Shown in pieces: positions 9,755 through 17,496 of a stretch of 64,000 bases of DNA. The notes below the pieces were generated by a model. That model did not search any database. It was not told where the DNA came from and was given only the letters and a program-made list of their open reading frames with translations. How positions within the stretch are numbered: position 1 is the stretch's first letter; each line of letters starts with the position of its first letter. The translations under genes and the position numbers were made by a program. Source of the stretch: Candidatus Mediterraneibacter excrementavium (GTDB taxonomy: Bacteria > Bacillota > Clostridia > Lachnospirales > Lachnospiraceae); assembly GCA_019120275.1 (NCBI GenBank), contig DWVL01000008.1, positions 20,490 through 84,489 of the forward strand, written 5' to 3'.

Positions 9755-10409
9755 AGTTACGATGAATGAATACCTTCCCCTGCGGGATGTAGTGTTTAAT
9801 ACACTCCGGCGGGCCATCCTGCGCGGAGAACTTAAACCCGGAGAGCGTCTGATGGAGATCCAGCTTGCCAATAAACTGGGTGTGAGCCGTACGCCGATCC
9901 GCGAGGCGATCCGTAAGCTGGAACTGGAAGGCTTGGTGCTGATGATCCCGAGAAAAGGCGCAGAAGTTGCGGAGATCACAGAGAAGAATCTGAGGGATGT
10001 GCTGGAAGTGCGCTGCGCGCTGGAGGAACTGGCGGTGCAGCTGGCATGCGACCGGATCGACGGGAAGCGGATGCAGGAACTGCTCGGGGCGGCGGCTCAT
10101 TTCCGGGATATCCTGGGCAAAGCAGATATTACGGAACTGGGCGAGGCAGACGAGGCGTTTCATGACGTGATCTTCCAGGCAACGGACAATCAGAGGCTGA
10201 TCCAGCTTCTCAATAACCTGCGCGAACAGATGTATCGTTACCGCATTGAATATCTGAAGAAAAAAGAATGTTATCCGCAGCTTCTGGAAGAGCACGCGGC
10301 GATCATACAGGCCATCCGGGAACATGACAAGGCGAAGGCTACAGAGATTACCATGCAGCATATCAACAATCAGGTTGATACGGTAGTGGATACGCTGCGC
10401 CACCGGTAA
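9738..10409 (+). CDS. GntR-family transcriptional regulator, FadR/FCD subfamily
   Basis: A 223-residue regulator with an N-terminal winged helix (residues about 10-75, with GERLMEIQLANKLGVSRTPIREAIRKLELEGLV) and a C-terminal all-helical FCD ligand domain. The metal-binding style residues of FCD proteins are represented by the D-x3-H pair in EADEAFHDVIF and later His residues. It overlaps ispE and precedes spoIIR. The ligand is unknown. The palindrome at 8829-8838 is a reasonable candidate operator. A second in-frame ATG at 9744 is an alternative start. Confidence 0.93.
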   Translation: MPMDFEVTMNEYLPLRDVVFNTLRRAILRGELKPGERLMEIQLANKLGVSRTPIREAIRKLELEGLVLMIPRKGAEVAEITEKNLRDVLEVRCALEELAVQLACDRIDGKRMQELLGAAAHFRDILGKADITELGEADEAFHDVIFQATDNQRLIQLLNNLREQMYRYRIEYLKKKECYPQLLEEHAAIIQAIREHDKAKATEITMQHINNQVDTVVDTLRHR

Positions 10410-10452
10410 ACTCGCGGATCTGTCTTGTATATTCCGGGCGGAAATGGCAATA

Positions 10453-10475
10453 CTCCCTGTATCAGATACAGGGAG
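10453..10475 (+). promoter_or_regulatory. Hairpin containing the spoIIR ribosome-binding site
   Basis: CTCCCTGTATC (10453-10463) and GATACAGGGAG (10465-10475) are exact reverse complements around one base, giving a stem of about nine pairs with a small loop. The 3' arm contains most of the Shine-Dalgarno GGGAGG (10471-10476) used by the ATG at 10486. If folded, it would hide the ribosome site; the palindrome could instead be a protein-binding site. Confidence 0.55.
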
Positions 10476-10485
10476 GTATTACATA

Positions 10486-11157
10486 ATGCATACAGAAGGA
10501 AAATCAGTCAGAAAGATTTATATAAAAAAATGGCATATGCTGTTTGAGAAGCATGCGCCGAAGATCTGCATCGTGCTGGCGCTCATTCTGGCGGCATTGG
10601 TCACCGGATGCATCTGCCGCAGGGCGGATATGGTTTCGCGGGCGCAGCTGCAGGAGCATCTGGCGGATGAAGTGCTCAGGTTCCATGTGCTGGCCAACAG
10701 TGACAGTGAGGCGGACCAGACACAGAAGCTTGCGGTCCGGGATGCGGTGCTTGATTATCTGGGAGCGGAAATGCCGCAGGAAATGGATGAACCGGATACG
10801 GAGATGTGGGTGAGGAAGCATATTGACCAGATCAGGGAGGTCGGCAGCAGGGCGGCGGCCGGGGCAGGAGAGGCATATCCGGTAAGCGCGGCGGTGACGA
10901 CCTGCTGGTTTCCGGATAAGACATACGGAGACCTGACATTTCCGGCAGGCAATTATCAGGCGCTGCGGATCGAGATCGGTGCGGCGGAGGGGCATAACTG
11001 GTGGTGTGTGCTTTACCCGTCGCTGTGTTTTGAAGATTCAGTAAATGCAGTCGTGCCTGGAGAGGGCAGGCAGAAATTAAAAAATGTATTGACAGAAGAG
11101 GAGTATTCCAGGATAACGGCGGGCACAAAGTTTAAGATCCGCTGGTTTTTCTGGTAA
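10486..11157 (+). CDS. spoIIR: Stage II sporulation protein R (SpoIIR)
   Basis: A 223-residue secreted signalling protein. SpoIIR is made in the forespore under sigma-F and activates the SpoIIGA protease, which cleaves pro-sigma-E in the mother cell. The basic N-terminus is followed by a membrane/signal segment (IVLALILAALVTGCICRR), then the family motifs VLRFHVLANSDSEADQ and NWWCVLYPSLCF. The open frame extends to 10444, but GGGAGG at 10471-10476 points to ATG 10486. The position after ispE and a regulator, near a SipL-like gene, is common in Clostridia. Confidence 0.92.
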   Translation: MHTEGKSVRKIYIKKWHMLFEKHAPKICIVLALILAALVTGCICRRADMVSRAQLQEHLADEVLRFHVLANSDSEADQTQKLAVRDAVLDYLGAEMPQEMDEPDTEMWVRKHIDQIREVGSRAAAGAGEAYPVSAAVTTCWFPDKTYGDLTFPAGNYQALRIEIGAAEGHNWWCVLYPSLCFEDSVNAVVPGEGRQKLKNVLTEEEYSRITAGTKFKIRWFFW

Positions 11158-11166
11158 GAGCAGGAA

Positions 11167-12366
11167 ATGACAGAATTTTTAATACGGTATTTTGTAAAAG
11201 ATTATAAAGAAACAGAGAAGATATCCGTGCGGACGGCGTATGGGGTGCTTGCCAGCATTGTAGGCATCCTCTGCAATGTGTTCCTGTTTGCGGCGAAATT
11301 CGTGATCGGGCTTGTTGTGCACAGCGTATCCGTTACGGCGGATGCATTTAACAACTTATCAGACGCAGGTTCATCGATCATCAGTTTCGTGGGTGTGAAG
11401 ATGGCGGAGAAGCCGGCGGATAAGGATCATCCTTTTGGGCACGGGCGGATCGAATACATTGCGGCATTGGTGGTCTCCTTCCTTGTGCTGGAAGTGGGAT
11501 TTACCTTTTTAAAGGATTCCATCGGCCGGATCCGGACGCCGGAGTCGCTGAATTTCCAGGCCGTGTCCGTGGCGGTGCTGATCCTGTCCGTGGCGGTGAA
11601 GCTGTGGCTTGGACTCTTCAACCGGAAGCTGGGGGAGAAGATCGACTCAAAAGTGATGATGGCAGTCTTTACAGACTCTATGGGGGATGTGATCACGACA
11701 TCTGCGACGATCCTGTCGCTCATTTTCTTCGCGGCGACCGGGATCAATATCGATGGTTTTGTCGGTGCCGGCGTTGCGCTTGTGGTTATGTGGGCCGGCG
11801 TGGGCATTGCCAGGGATACGCTGGAGCCGCTGATCGGCCAGGCCATCGATCCGGAAGTCTATGAGCAGATCAAGCATTTCGTGGAGCGGTATGACGGAAT
11901 CGAAGGTACGCATGATCTGATCGTACATAATTACGGGCCGGGACGGAGCATGGCTTCGATCCATGCGGAAGTGCCCAATGACGTGGATATTGAGCAGTCC
12001 CACGAGATCATTGACCGGATCGAGCGGGAGGCGGCGAAAGAACTGGGACTCTTTCTCGTCATCCACATGGATCCGGTGGAGACGAAGGATGAGAATGTGC
12101 TGGCGGTCCGGGAAGACGCCGTGGAATTCCTTAAGGAACTGGATCCGGCCTGTACCCTGCACGATTTCCGTGTCGTACACGGGGAGAAGCAGATCAATCT
12201 GATCTTTGATATGGTGGTGCCCATTGATTATAATGATGAAAAGAAAGAAGAACTGAAAAAACAGCTGGCAGAGAGGCTGAAGAAGAAAGATGCCAGATAC
12301 GAGTGCGTGATCACCGTGGAGTCGGATTTCGTGGCGCGTGCGGATGAAGAAACGAAACAGGAGTGA
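11167..12366 (+). CDS. Cation diffusion facilitator family metal exporter
   Basis: A 399-residue CDF transporter with the six-helix membrane domain followed by an extended cytoplasmic domain of about 190 residues. HPFGHGR lies between helices 2 and 3. Aligning by eye to FieF, the transport site becomes Asn62, Asp66, Asp170 and Asp174 (from AFNNLSD and TDSMGD). An N-D-D-D site, instead of the D-D-H-D or H-D-H-D of Zn/Fe members, matches that described for Mn exporters such as MntE, so manganese export is a reasonable inference. It follows spoIIR by nine bases and runs directly into the thioesterase gene. Confidence 0.92.
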   Translation: MTEFLIRYFVKDYKETEKISVRTAYGVLASIVGILCNVFLFAAKFVIGLVVHSVSVTADAFNNLSDAGSSIISFVGVKMAEKPADKDHPFGHGRIEYIAALVVSFLVLEVGFTFLKDSIGRIRTPESLNFQAVSVAVLILSVAVKLWLGLFNRKLGEKIDSKVMMAVFTDSMGDVITTSATILSLIFFAATGINIDGFVGAGVALVVMWAGVGIARDTLEPLIGQAIDPEVYEQIKHFVERYDGIEGTHDLIVHNYGPGRSMASIHAEVPNDVDIEQSHEIIDRIEREAAKELGLFLVIHMDPVETKDENVLAVREDAVEFLKELDPACTLHDFRVVHGEKQINLIFDMVVPIDYNDEKKEELKKQLAERLKKKDARYECVITVESDFVARADEETKQE

Positions 12367-12372
12367 CGGAAA

Positions 12373-13098
12373 ATGAATGAGAACAGCAGAAAAAACGGAT
12401 TTGAATTCGACGGCAGAGTACGGTACAGTGAGATCGGCCACCGGGGGACCATGACACTCCCGGCGCTGGTTGATTATTTCCAGGACTGCACGACCTTTCA
12501 TTCCGAGTCCGTGGGACTCGGGATGGAGCGCCTGCGAAAAGAGAAGAAAGCATGGGTGCTTTCCTACTGGCAGGTGATCGTGGAGCGTTACCCGAAGCTG
12601 AATGAGAAGATCACTGTCGGAACATTCCCGACGGCGTTCAAAGGACTGTTCGGGAACAGGAACATGTATATGCTGGACGCGGAGGGAAAACGGATCGCCT
12701 GCGCCAATTCCATCTGGGTGTTCATGGATCTGGAGAAAGGACGCCCGGAAAGGCCGTGTGCAGAGCATATCGAACCATACGGCATCGGAGAGCCGCTTGA
12801 CATGCCCTATGAGGATCGGAAGATCGAACCGCCGGCAGAGAGCATGGATGGCGAACCGTTCCCGGTGCGGCGGTACCATATCGATACGAATGAGCATGTG
12901 AATAACTGTCAGTACGTGCAGATGGCAATGGAGATGCTGCCCGGCGATATCAATGTGCGCCAGCTCCGGGTGGATTATAAGAAGTCTGCGGTGCTGGGCG
13001 ATATGATCTTCCCGAAGGTGTCGGAAGAGGCGGAGCGGACCGTGGTGGAACTGTGCGATGAGACAGGGAAACCGTATGCGGTTGTGGAGATGAAGTGA
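12373..13098 (+). CDS. Acyl-ACP thioesterase (FatA/FatB type)
   Basis: A 241-residue double-hotdog thioesterase that would hydrolyse acyl-ACP to free fatty acid. The first hotdog begins EFDGRVRYSEIGHRG; the second carries DTNEHVNNCQYVQMAME, with the Asn-x-His-x2-Asn active-site pattern of the family. It starts seven bases after the CDF stop, so it shares that transcript, and is followed by a clear terminator. Chain-length preference cannot be read from the sequence. Confidence 0.9.
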   Translation: MNENSRKNGFEFDGRVRYSEIGHRGTMTLPALVDYFQDCTTFHSESVGLGMERLRKEKKAWVLSYWQVIVERYPKLNEKITVGTFPTAFKGLFGNRNMYMLDAEGKRIACANSIWVFMDLEKGRPERPCAEHIEPYGIGEPLDMPYEDRKIEPPAESMDGEPFPVRRYHIDTNEHVNNCQYVQMAMEMLPGDINVRQLRVDYKKSAVLGDMIFPKVSEEAERTVVELCDETGKPYAVVEMK

Positions 13099-13106
13099 TA
13101 TGTATG

Positions 13107-13143
13107 AAGCAGCCTTTGGTTTAAAGCCTAAAGGCTGCTTTTT
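13107..13143 (+). terminator. Rho-independent terminator after the thioesterase gene
   Basis: An 11-pair perfect stem, AAGCAGCCTTT (13107-13117) with AAAGGCTGCTT (13130-13140), is followed by a T run. It ends the sipL-to-thioesterase series. Confidence 0.85.
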
Positions 13144-13156
13144 GCTTTATATTTTG

Positions 13157-13185
13157 TTGACAACGTTAGGATTCTTCGGCATAAT
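13157..13185 (+). promoter_or_regulatory. Promoter upstream of the AAA/DUF4143 ATPase
   Basis: Consensus TTGACA (13157-13162), a 17-base spacer and CATAAT (13180-13185). Transcription would begin close to the first of the three AAAAACGTCG repeats. Confidence 0.6.
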
Positions 13186-13190
13186 TAAAG

Positions 13191-13265
13191 AAAAACGTCG
13201 CATATAATATAATCTATATGTGAAAAAACGTCGTATATAAAATGAAATAAGATGAAAAAACGTCG
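13191..13265 (+). repeat. Three direct repeats of AAAAACGTCG at 32-33 base spacing
   Basis: Copies at 13191-13200, 13224-13233 and 13256-13265, each followed by T/C-A. Starts are 33 and 32 bases apart, about three helical turns, so a protein could bind all on one face of the DNA. They occupy the leader between the promoter and the GTG start of the ATPase gene. Sequence between the copies is not conserved, and there are only three. Confidence 0.85.
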
Positions 13266-13288
13266 CAAAAAATGGAGAGGGGATTTCT

Positions 13289-14644
13289 GTGGAAAGAAAA
13301 ATATGGGGTTCCATGATAAAGTGGAAACAGAGTATGGACAAGAAAGCGCTTATGGTTACCGGGGCAAGACAGATCGGAAAAACATATATTATCCGGCAAT
13401 TCGCCAGAGAACAATATGAGAATTTCGTGGAAATCAATTTTGTGGAAGATGGAAATGCAGCAGGCATTTTTTCGGAAGTGTCAAATGTCAATGCGATTAT
13501 TACAAACCTAACGGCGTATACGAAACAGACATTAGTACCGGGAAAAACACTTGTCTTTTTTGATGAGATCCAGGAGTGCCCTGCCGCACGTACTGCAATT
13601 AAATTTCTAGTGGAAGACGGGCGGTTTGATTATGCTGAATCAGGATCGCTCCTCGGTGTCAGTTATAAAGAAGTTAAGTCATATCCGGTAGGGTTTGAGG
13701 AGACGATCCATATGTTTCCCATGGATTTTGAGGAATTCCTGTATGCGAACGGGATAAAAAAAGAGACTGTGGAATACCTCAGGAACTGTTTCAAAGAGCA
13801 ACGTCAGGTCAGTGACAGTGTGCACAGAACGATCAGCCAGTTGTTCCGGTATTATGTAATTACAGGCGGAATGCCGGCTGCAGTGCAGTGCTTTATAGAC
13901 ACACATGATATAAGCCGCGTTGAGAAAATCCAAAAAGACATCCTGGAATTATACCGGCAGGATATAACCAGATATTCAAGAGAAGACAAAGCAAAGATCA
14001 GGGATATATTTGACAGGATTCCGTCAGAACTCAGCGAAAAAAATAAAAGATTCATTCTTGCAAATGTGAAAAAAACAGCGAGGATGGAGCGCTATGAAAG
14101 TGCTTTTCTGTGGTTGTGCGACGCGGGAGTTGCCCTGCCCTGTTATAACATTACAGAGCCAAAAGCGCCGCTCATCTTAAATGAAAAAAGAAATCTGATG
14201 AAATTGTATCTGGCGGATACCGGACTGCTGTGTGCCGCAAGCTTTGGTAATATTCAGTTTGAAATACTTCAGAATCATATGGATGTGAATATGGGCGGAA
14301 TCCTTGAAAATGTTTTTGCACAGATGTTTACTGCAAATGGATTTGGGCTGCATTACTTTGACAGAAAGAATAAGGGGGAAGTGGACTTTGTACTCCAGAA
14401 AGGGCAGACGGTCATCCCTGTGGAAATCAAGTCCGGGAGTTCGTACCGATCCCATTCGGCACTGGATGCATTGATGAATGTTTCCGATTGGAACCTTAAA
14501 AAAGCGTATGTTTTCTGCCAGGGAAATATAGAACAAAAAGGGAGAATTCTTTATCTCCCATGGTATATGGCCATGTTTCTGCAACAGGAAAAACTTATAG
14601 AAAATCTTATTGTAGATGTAGATTTGAGCGGTCTTGGGTATTAG
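13289..14644 (+). CDS. AAA-family ATPase with C-terminal DUF4143 domain
   Basis: A 451-residue protein of a common accessory family. Walker A is GARQIGKTY near residue 27, and Walker B is LVFFDEIQE near residue 91. The C-terminal DUF4143 part holds a PD-(D/E)xK-like arrangement: GGILENVFAQ, then GEVDFVL and PVEIKSG near residue 385. Biological role is unknown; related genes are scattered by horizontal transfer and some are proposed to act in defence or signalling. Start is GTG at 13289 with GGAGAGGGG upstream. The gene looks more AT-rich than its neighbours and sits alone between terminator and aminotransferase, consistent with acquisition. Confidence 0.9.
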   Translation: MERKIWGSMIKWKQSMDKKALMVTGARQIGKTYIIRQFAREQYENFVEINFVEDGNAAGIFSEVSNVNAIITNLTAYTKQTLVPGKTLVFFDEIQECPAARTAIKFLVEDGRFDYAESGSLLGVSYKEVKSYPVGFEETIHMFPMDFEEFLYANGIKKETVEYLRNCFKEQRQVSDSVHRTISQLFRYYVITGGMPAAVQCFIDTHDISRVEKIQKDILELYRQDITRYSREDKAKIRDIFDRIPSELSEKNKRFILANVKKTARMERYESAFLWLCDAGVALPCYNITEPKAPLILNEKRNLMKLYLADTGLLCAASFGNIQFEILQNHMDVNMGGILENVFAQMFTANGFGLHYFDRKNKGEVDFVLQKGQTVIPVEIKSGSSYRSHSALDALMNVSDWNLKKAYVFCQGNIEQKGRILYLPWYMAMFLQQEKLIENLIVDVDLSGLGY

Positions 14645-14703
14645 ATGGTTTTTTTCTGTATTTATTAGTATAAGGCTGAAAAAGAAGAAAGGATGTATAT
14701 TTT

Positions 14704-15912
14704 ATGAAATACGATTTTAAAAGCATCATGGACAGACACGGAATGGATGCAATCGCCGTGGACGGCATCGGTGGAGAAAACGGATATGCCGCGGCGCCGA
14801 AGCCGGGATTTGATATTATCCCTATGTGGGTGGCGGATATGAACTTCCCGACTGTCCCGACCATCCCGGAAGCGATTATAAACCGGGCAAAACACCCGGC
14901 CTATGGGTATTTTGATATGCGCGATGAATATTACGATTCGATCATCCGATGGCAGGAAAAGAGAAACGGCGTGAAAGATTTCGGGCGTGCATGCATCGGA
15001 TATGAAAACGGTGTGCTGGGCGGGGTGATCAGTGCCCTGAACGTGTTCTGCTCGAAGGGGGACAAGGTGCTCCTGCATACACCGACTTATATCGGATTTA
15101 CGGGTGCACTGGGGAATAATGGCTACGAGATGGTGCTCAGTCCGCTGAAAAAGGATCCGGATAATATATGGCGCATGGATTTTGAGGATATGGAGGAGAA
15201 GATCAGAAAAGAAAAGATCCATGCAGCAGTGTTCTGCTCCCCGCACAATCCGTGCGGACGCGTATGGGAACGGTGGGAGCTGGAGAAGGCGATGGAACTG
15301 TTCCGGAAGTACGATGTGTATGTGGTTTCGGATGAGATCTGGTCCGACATCATCCTTGCCGGGCATCATCATATCCCGACGCAGTCGGTCAGCGAAGATG
15401 CAAGGATGAGAACAGTGGCAATGTATGCACCGAGCAAGACATTTAATCTGGCCGGACTGGTCGGCAGCTATCACATTATTTATAATCCGTGGATAAGGGA
15501 CCGGGTTATGAAGGAATCCTCCCTCTGTCATTATAATGATGCGAACGTGCTCAGCATGCATGCGCTGATGGGCGCGTACCGGCAGGAAGGGGAAGAGTGG
15601 GTCGATGAGCTGTGCGCTGTGATCACGGAAAACGTGGAGTATGCCTGCGATCATATTGAAAAGCATTATCCGGGTGTAACCGTGTCGAGACCGCAGGGAA
15701 CCTACATGCTGTTCCTGGATTGTGAGGAGTGGTGCAGATCTCATGATATGACGCTGGAAGAACTGGAGAAGGCAGGCTGGGATGTGGGAGTGATCTGGCA
15801 GGACGGCAAAATGTTCCATGGTGAGTATTCGATCCGGATGAACCTTGCCCTTCCGCTCTCAAGGGTCAAAGAAGCGTTCCGAAGGCTGGATGAGTACGTA
15901 TTTCTAAAGTAA
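14704..15912 (+). CDS. MalY/PatB family PLP aminotransferase (cystathionine beta-lyase type)
   Basis: A 402-residue fold-type I PLP enzyme. Landmarks are IIPMWVADMNF near the N-terminus, FCSPHNPCGRVW, VVSDEIWSDI and the lysine motif APSKTFNLAGL that forms the Schiff base. Members cleave C-S bonds in cystathionine or cysteine conjugates, releasing pyruvate and ammonia. The start ATG follows AGAAAGGA. It is a single-gene unit closed by a strong hairpin. A strict transaminase role cannot be excluded. Confidence 0.92.
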   Translation: MKYDFKSIMDRHGMDAIAVDGIGGENGYAAAPKPGFDIIPMWVADMNFPTVPTIPEAIINRAKHPAYGYFDMRDEYYDSIIRWQEKRNGVKDFGRACIGYENGVLGGVISALNVFCSKGDKVLLHTPTYIGFTGALGNNGYEMVLSPLKKDPDNIWRMDFEDMEEKIRKEKIHAAVFCSPHNPCGRVWERWELEKAMELFRKYDVYVVSDEIWSDIILAGHHHIPTQSVSEDARMRTVAMYAPSKTFNLAGLVGSYHIIYNPWIRDRVMKESSLCHYNDANVLSMHALMGAYRQEGEEWVDELCAVITENVEYACDHIEKHYPGVTVSRPQGTYMLFLDCEEWCRSHDMTLEELEKAGWDVGVIWQDGKMFHGEYSIRMNLALPLSRVKEAFRRLDEYVFLK

Positions 15913-15935
15913 AGCAGGATATATCAGATGAGGAA

Positions 15936-15975
15936 GGACTCTCTTCTGGAATTTTGTTCCGGAAGAGAGTTCTTT
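15936..15975. terminator. Terminator after the MalY-type gene
   Basis: A 16-pair stem with wobble pairs (15936-15951 with 15957-15972) and a five-base loop, followed by TTTT. It lies between convergent genes and could serve both directions. Confidence 0.8.
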
Positions 15976-16067
15976 TATGCTTAGGTGAAAATAATTAGAC
16001 GATTTTACAGTTTTTGAAATGCTTTTGTCTATAACTTTTATCCCCTGTAAAGTACGATAAAACCGGA

Positions 16068-16442
16068 TCAGGACAGATCCTGTGCCGCATGGAATAGCTT
16101 CCGGTATTTCTTCGCCGGATATCCGGCGGATTTTTTGAAAACGCGGCAGAAATAGTTATAGTCGTCAAATCCGACATCCGCGGCAATCTCAGTGATGCTT
16201 TTATCGGTATCGCGCAGCAGTTCTTTGGCTCTGTCTATGCGCAGCTGCCGGATATATTCGGCGATTCCGGTCCCAAGATATTTGCTGCACTCGATATAGA
16301 GCTTGCTCCGGCTGATCCCGAGAGCAGCGGCTACCGTATCGACATCGAGCGGATCGGACAGATGGGAGAGCAGATATCCGCGCAGCTTTTCTGTGAAGTT
16401 CTGGCTGCGGAACGCCACGGTTTCGTTGGACAGGGAAATCCT
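16068..16442 (-). pseudogene. AraC-family regulator, C-terminal HTH fragment only
   Basis: The frame encodes an intact double helix-turn-helix domain of the AraC/XylS type (LDVDTVAAALGISRSKLY, then ITEIAADVGFDDYNYFCRVFKK), but only about a dozen residues precede it before an in-frame TAA at 16443-16445. AraC regulators normally have an N-terminal sensing domain of about 150-180 residues, which is absent. Directly upstream, on the opposite strand, the sequence becomes the middle of a DUF4432 gene, so a deletion or rearrangement near 16440-16450 removed both N-termini. A GTG at 16418 could allow expression of a bare DNA-binding domain, but a remnant is the simplest reading. Confidence 0.75.
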
Positions 16443-16444
16443 TT

Positions 16445-17420
16445 ACGGCAGGGTATCTGACAACCTGCGGCCTCCGAAGCGTCGGGACTCCGTCGACAGA
16501 TGAGGGCATCCGCTACCCGCTCCACGGAACAATCGCCAATACACCGGTGGAATACTGCCGGTGGCAGGAGTAGGAAGACGGAAAGGAACTCATTGTTCAC
16601 GCCGTGGTTAAAGATGAGCAGATCTTCGGATCAAAACTGCGGCTGACAAGAGAACTGAAAGTCAGCACGGAGAAAAACGAGTTCCGGATCTGCGATGTGA
16701 TCGAAAATACCGGTGACAGGGAAGAAGGGATAGAAATCCTGTACCACATGAATATGGGATATCCGCTTCTGGACGAGGACAGTGTGATCGATATCACGTC
16801 TTCGGAAGTCACGCCCCGCGACGATCATGCGGCGGAGGATATTGCGAACTGGAATCAGATCATCAGGCCGGAGGCGGGATATGTGGAGCGGTGTTATTAT
16901 CACTGGTTCTCGGACCGGAAGGGAAGGGCGGCGATCTGGCAGCCCAAGCTGGGACAGGGGCTGCCAGATCACCTTTGACGCAGGAGAACTGGATGGATTC
17001 GTGGAGTGGAAGATGATGGGAGTCCGCGACTATGTACTGGGACTGGAGTGCGGCAACTGCTACCCGGACGGGCGCGATGTAATGCGCCGGACGGGAATGT
17101 TGAAACAGCTGGCTCCGGGAGCGAAAAAGGAGTATTGCGTGACTGTAAGAATGCTGGATTTCCGCAAGGCGATCCGAAGCGGAGTGCGCAAGGTCAATTA
17201 CTATACCTATATGGCTATGGCGGGCGGCGAGGAGATCGCCAGCCAGTTCCAGATGGGATGCATTCCGGTAGAGCGGGAAGGAAAAAGATACAAATACTGT
17301 TATTCCCTTATAGAAAGCGATAAAGACGCACCGATCATGTATCACGATATCGTACAATGGGGAACAAAAGCCATGAAAGAGAACTGTAAAAAAGCGATGA
17401 AAGTGTTTGCGATGAAGTGA
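16445..17420 (+). pseudogene. DUF4432 (aldose 1-epimerase-like) gene, truncated and doubly disrupted
   Basis: Readable family sequence starts abruptly at about 16445 (GYLTTCGLRSVGTP, YPLHG) without the N-terminal third. An in-frame TAG lies at 16571-16573, after YCRWQE; the frame then continues as clear homologous protein to about 16950. A one-base shift near a G run at about 16950-16965 then moves the frame, and the product resumes with QITFDAGELDGFVEWK to the stop at 17420. DUF4432 proteins are galactose-mutarotase-like sugar-binding proteins. Three independent lesions mean the gene is dead. Confidence 0.85.
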
Positions 17421-17438
17421 CAGGCTCCGCAGACTTGC

Positions 17439-17486
17439 GCCTCCTTTCCGGACGTAGTAAAATGAAACTACATCTGGAAGGGAGGC
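17439..17486 (+). promoter_or_regulatory. Long hairpin carrying the ribosome site of the alpha/beta hydrolase gene
   Basis: A 20-base left arm (17439-17458) pairs with 17467-17486, with two G-U pairs and one mismatch, around an eight-base loop. The right arm contains GGGAGG (17480-17485), the only ribosome site for the TTG start at 17497. A T-rich tail follows, so the element may act as a terminator or attenuator that also hides the ribosome site. Confidence 0.6.
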
Positions 17487-17496
17487 ATTTTATATT

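Noticed and set aside
10453-10475. The spoIIR hairpin as a second site for the upstream GntR regulator
   Set aside because: It shares TGTA/TACA half-sites with TTGTATACAA, but they are five bases further apart, about half a helical turn, so the same dimer is unlikely to bind both.
13191-13265. The threefold AAAAACGTCG repeat as a CRISPR array
   Set aside because: The repeated unit is only about 10 bases, there are three copies, intervening lengths are about 22 bases, and no cas gene is present.
16571-16573. TAG in the DUF4432 frame as pyrrolysine or suppressed stop
   Set aside because: The gene also lacks its N-terminal part and has a later frameshift, so decay is simpler.
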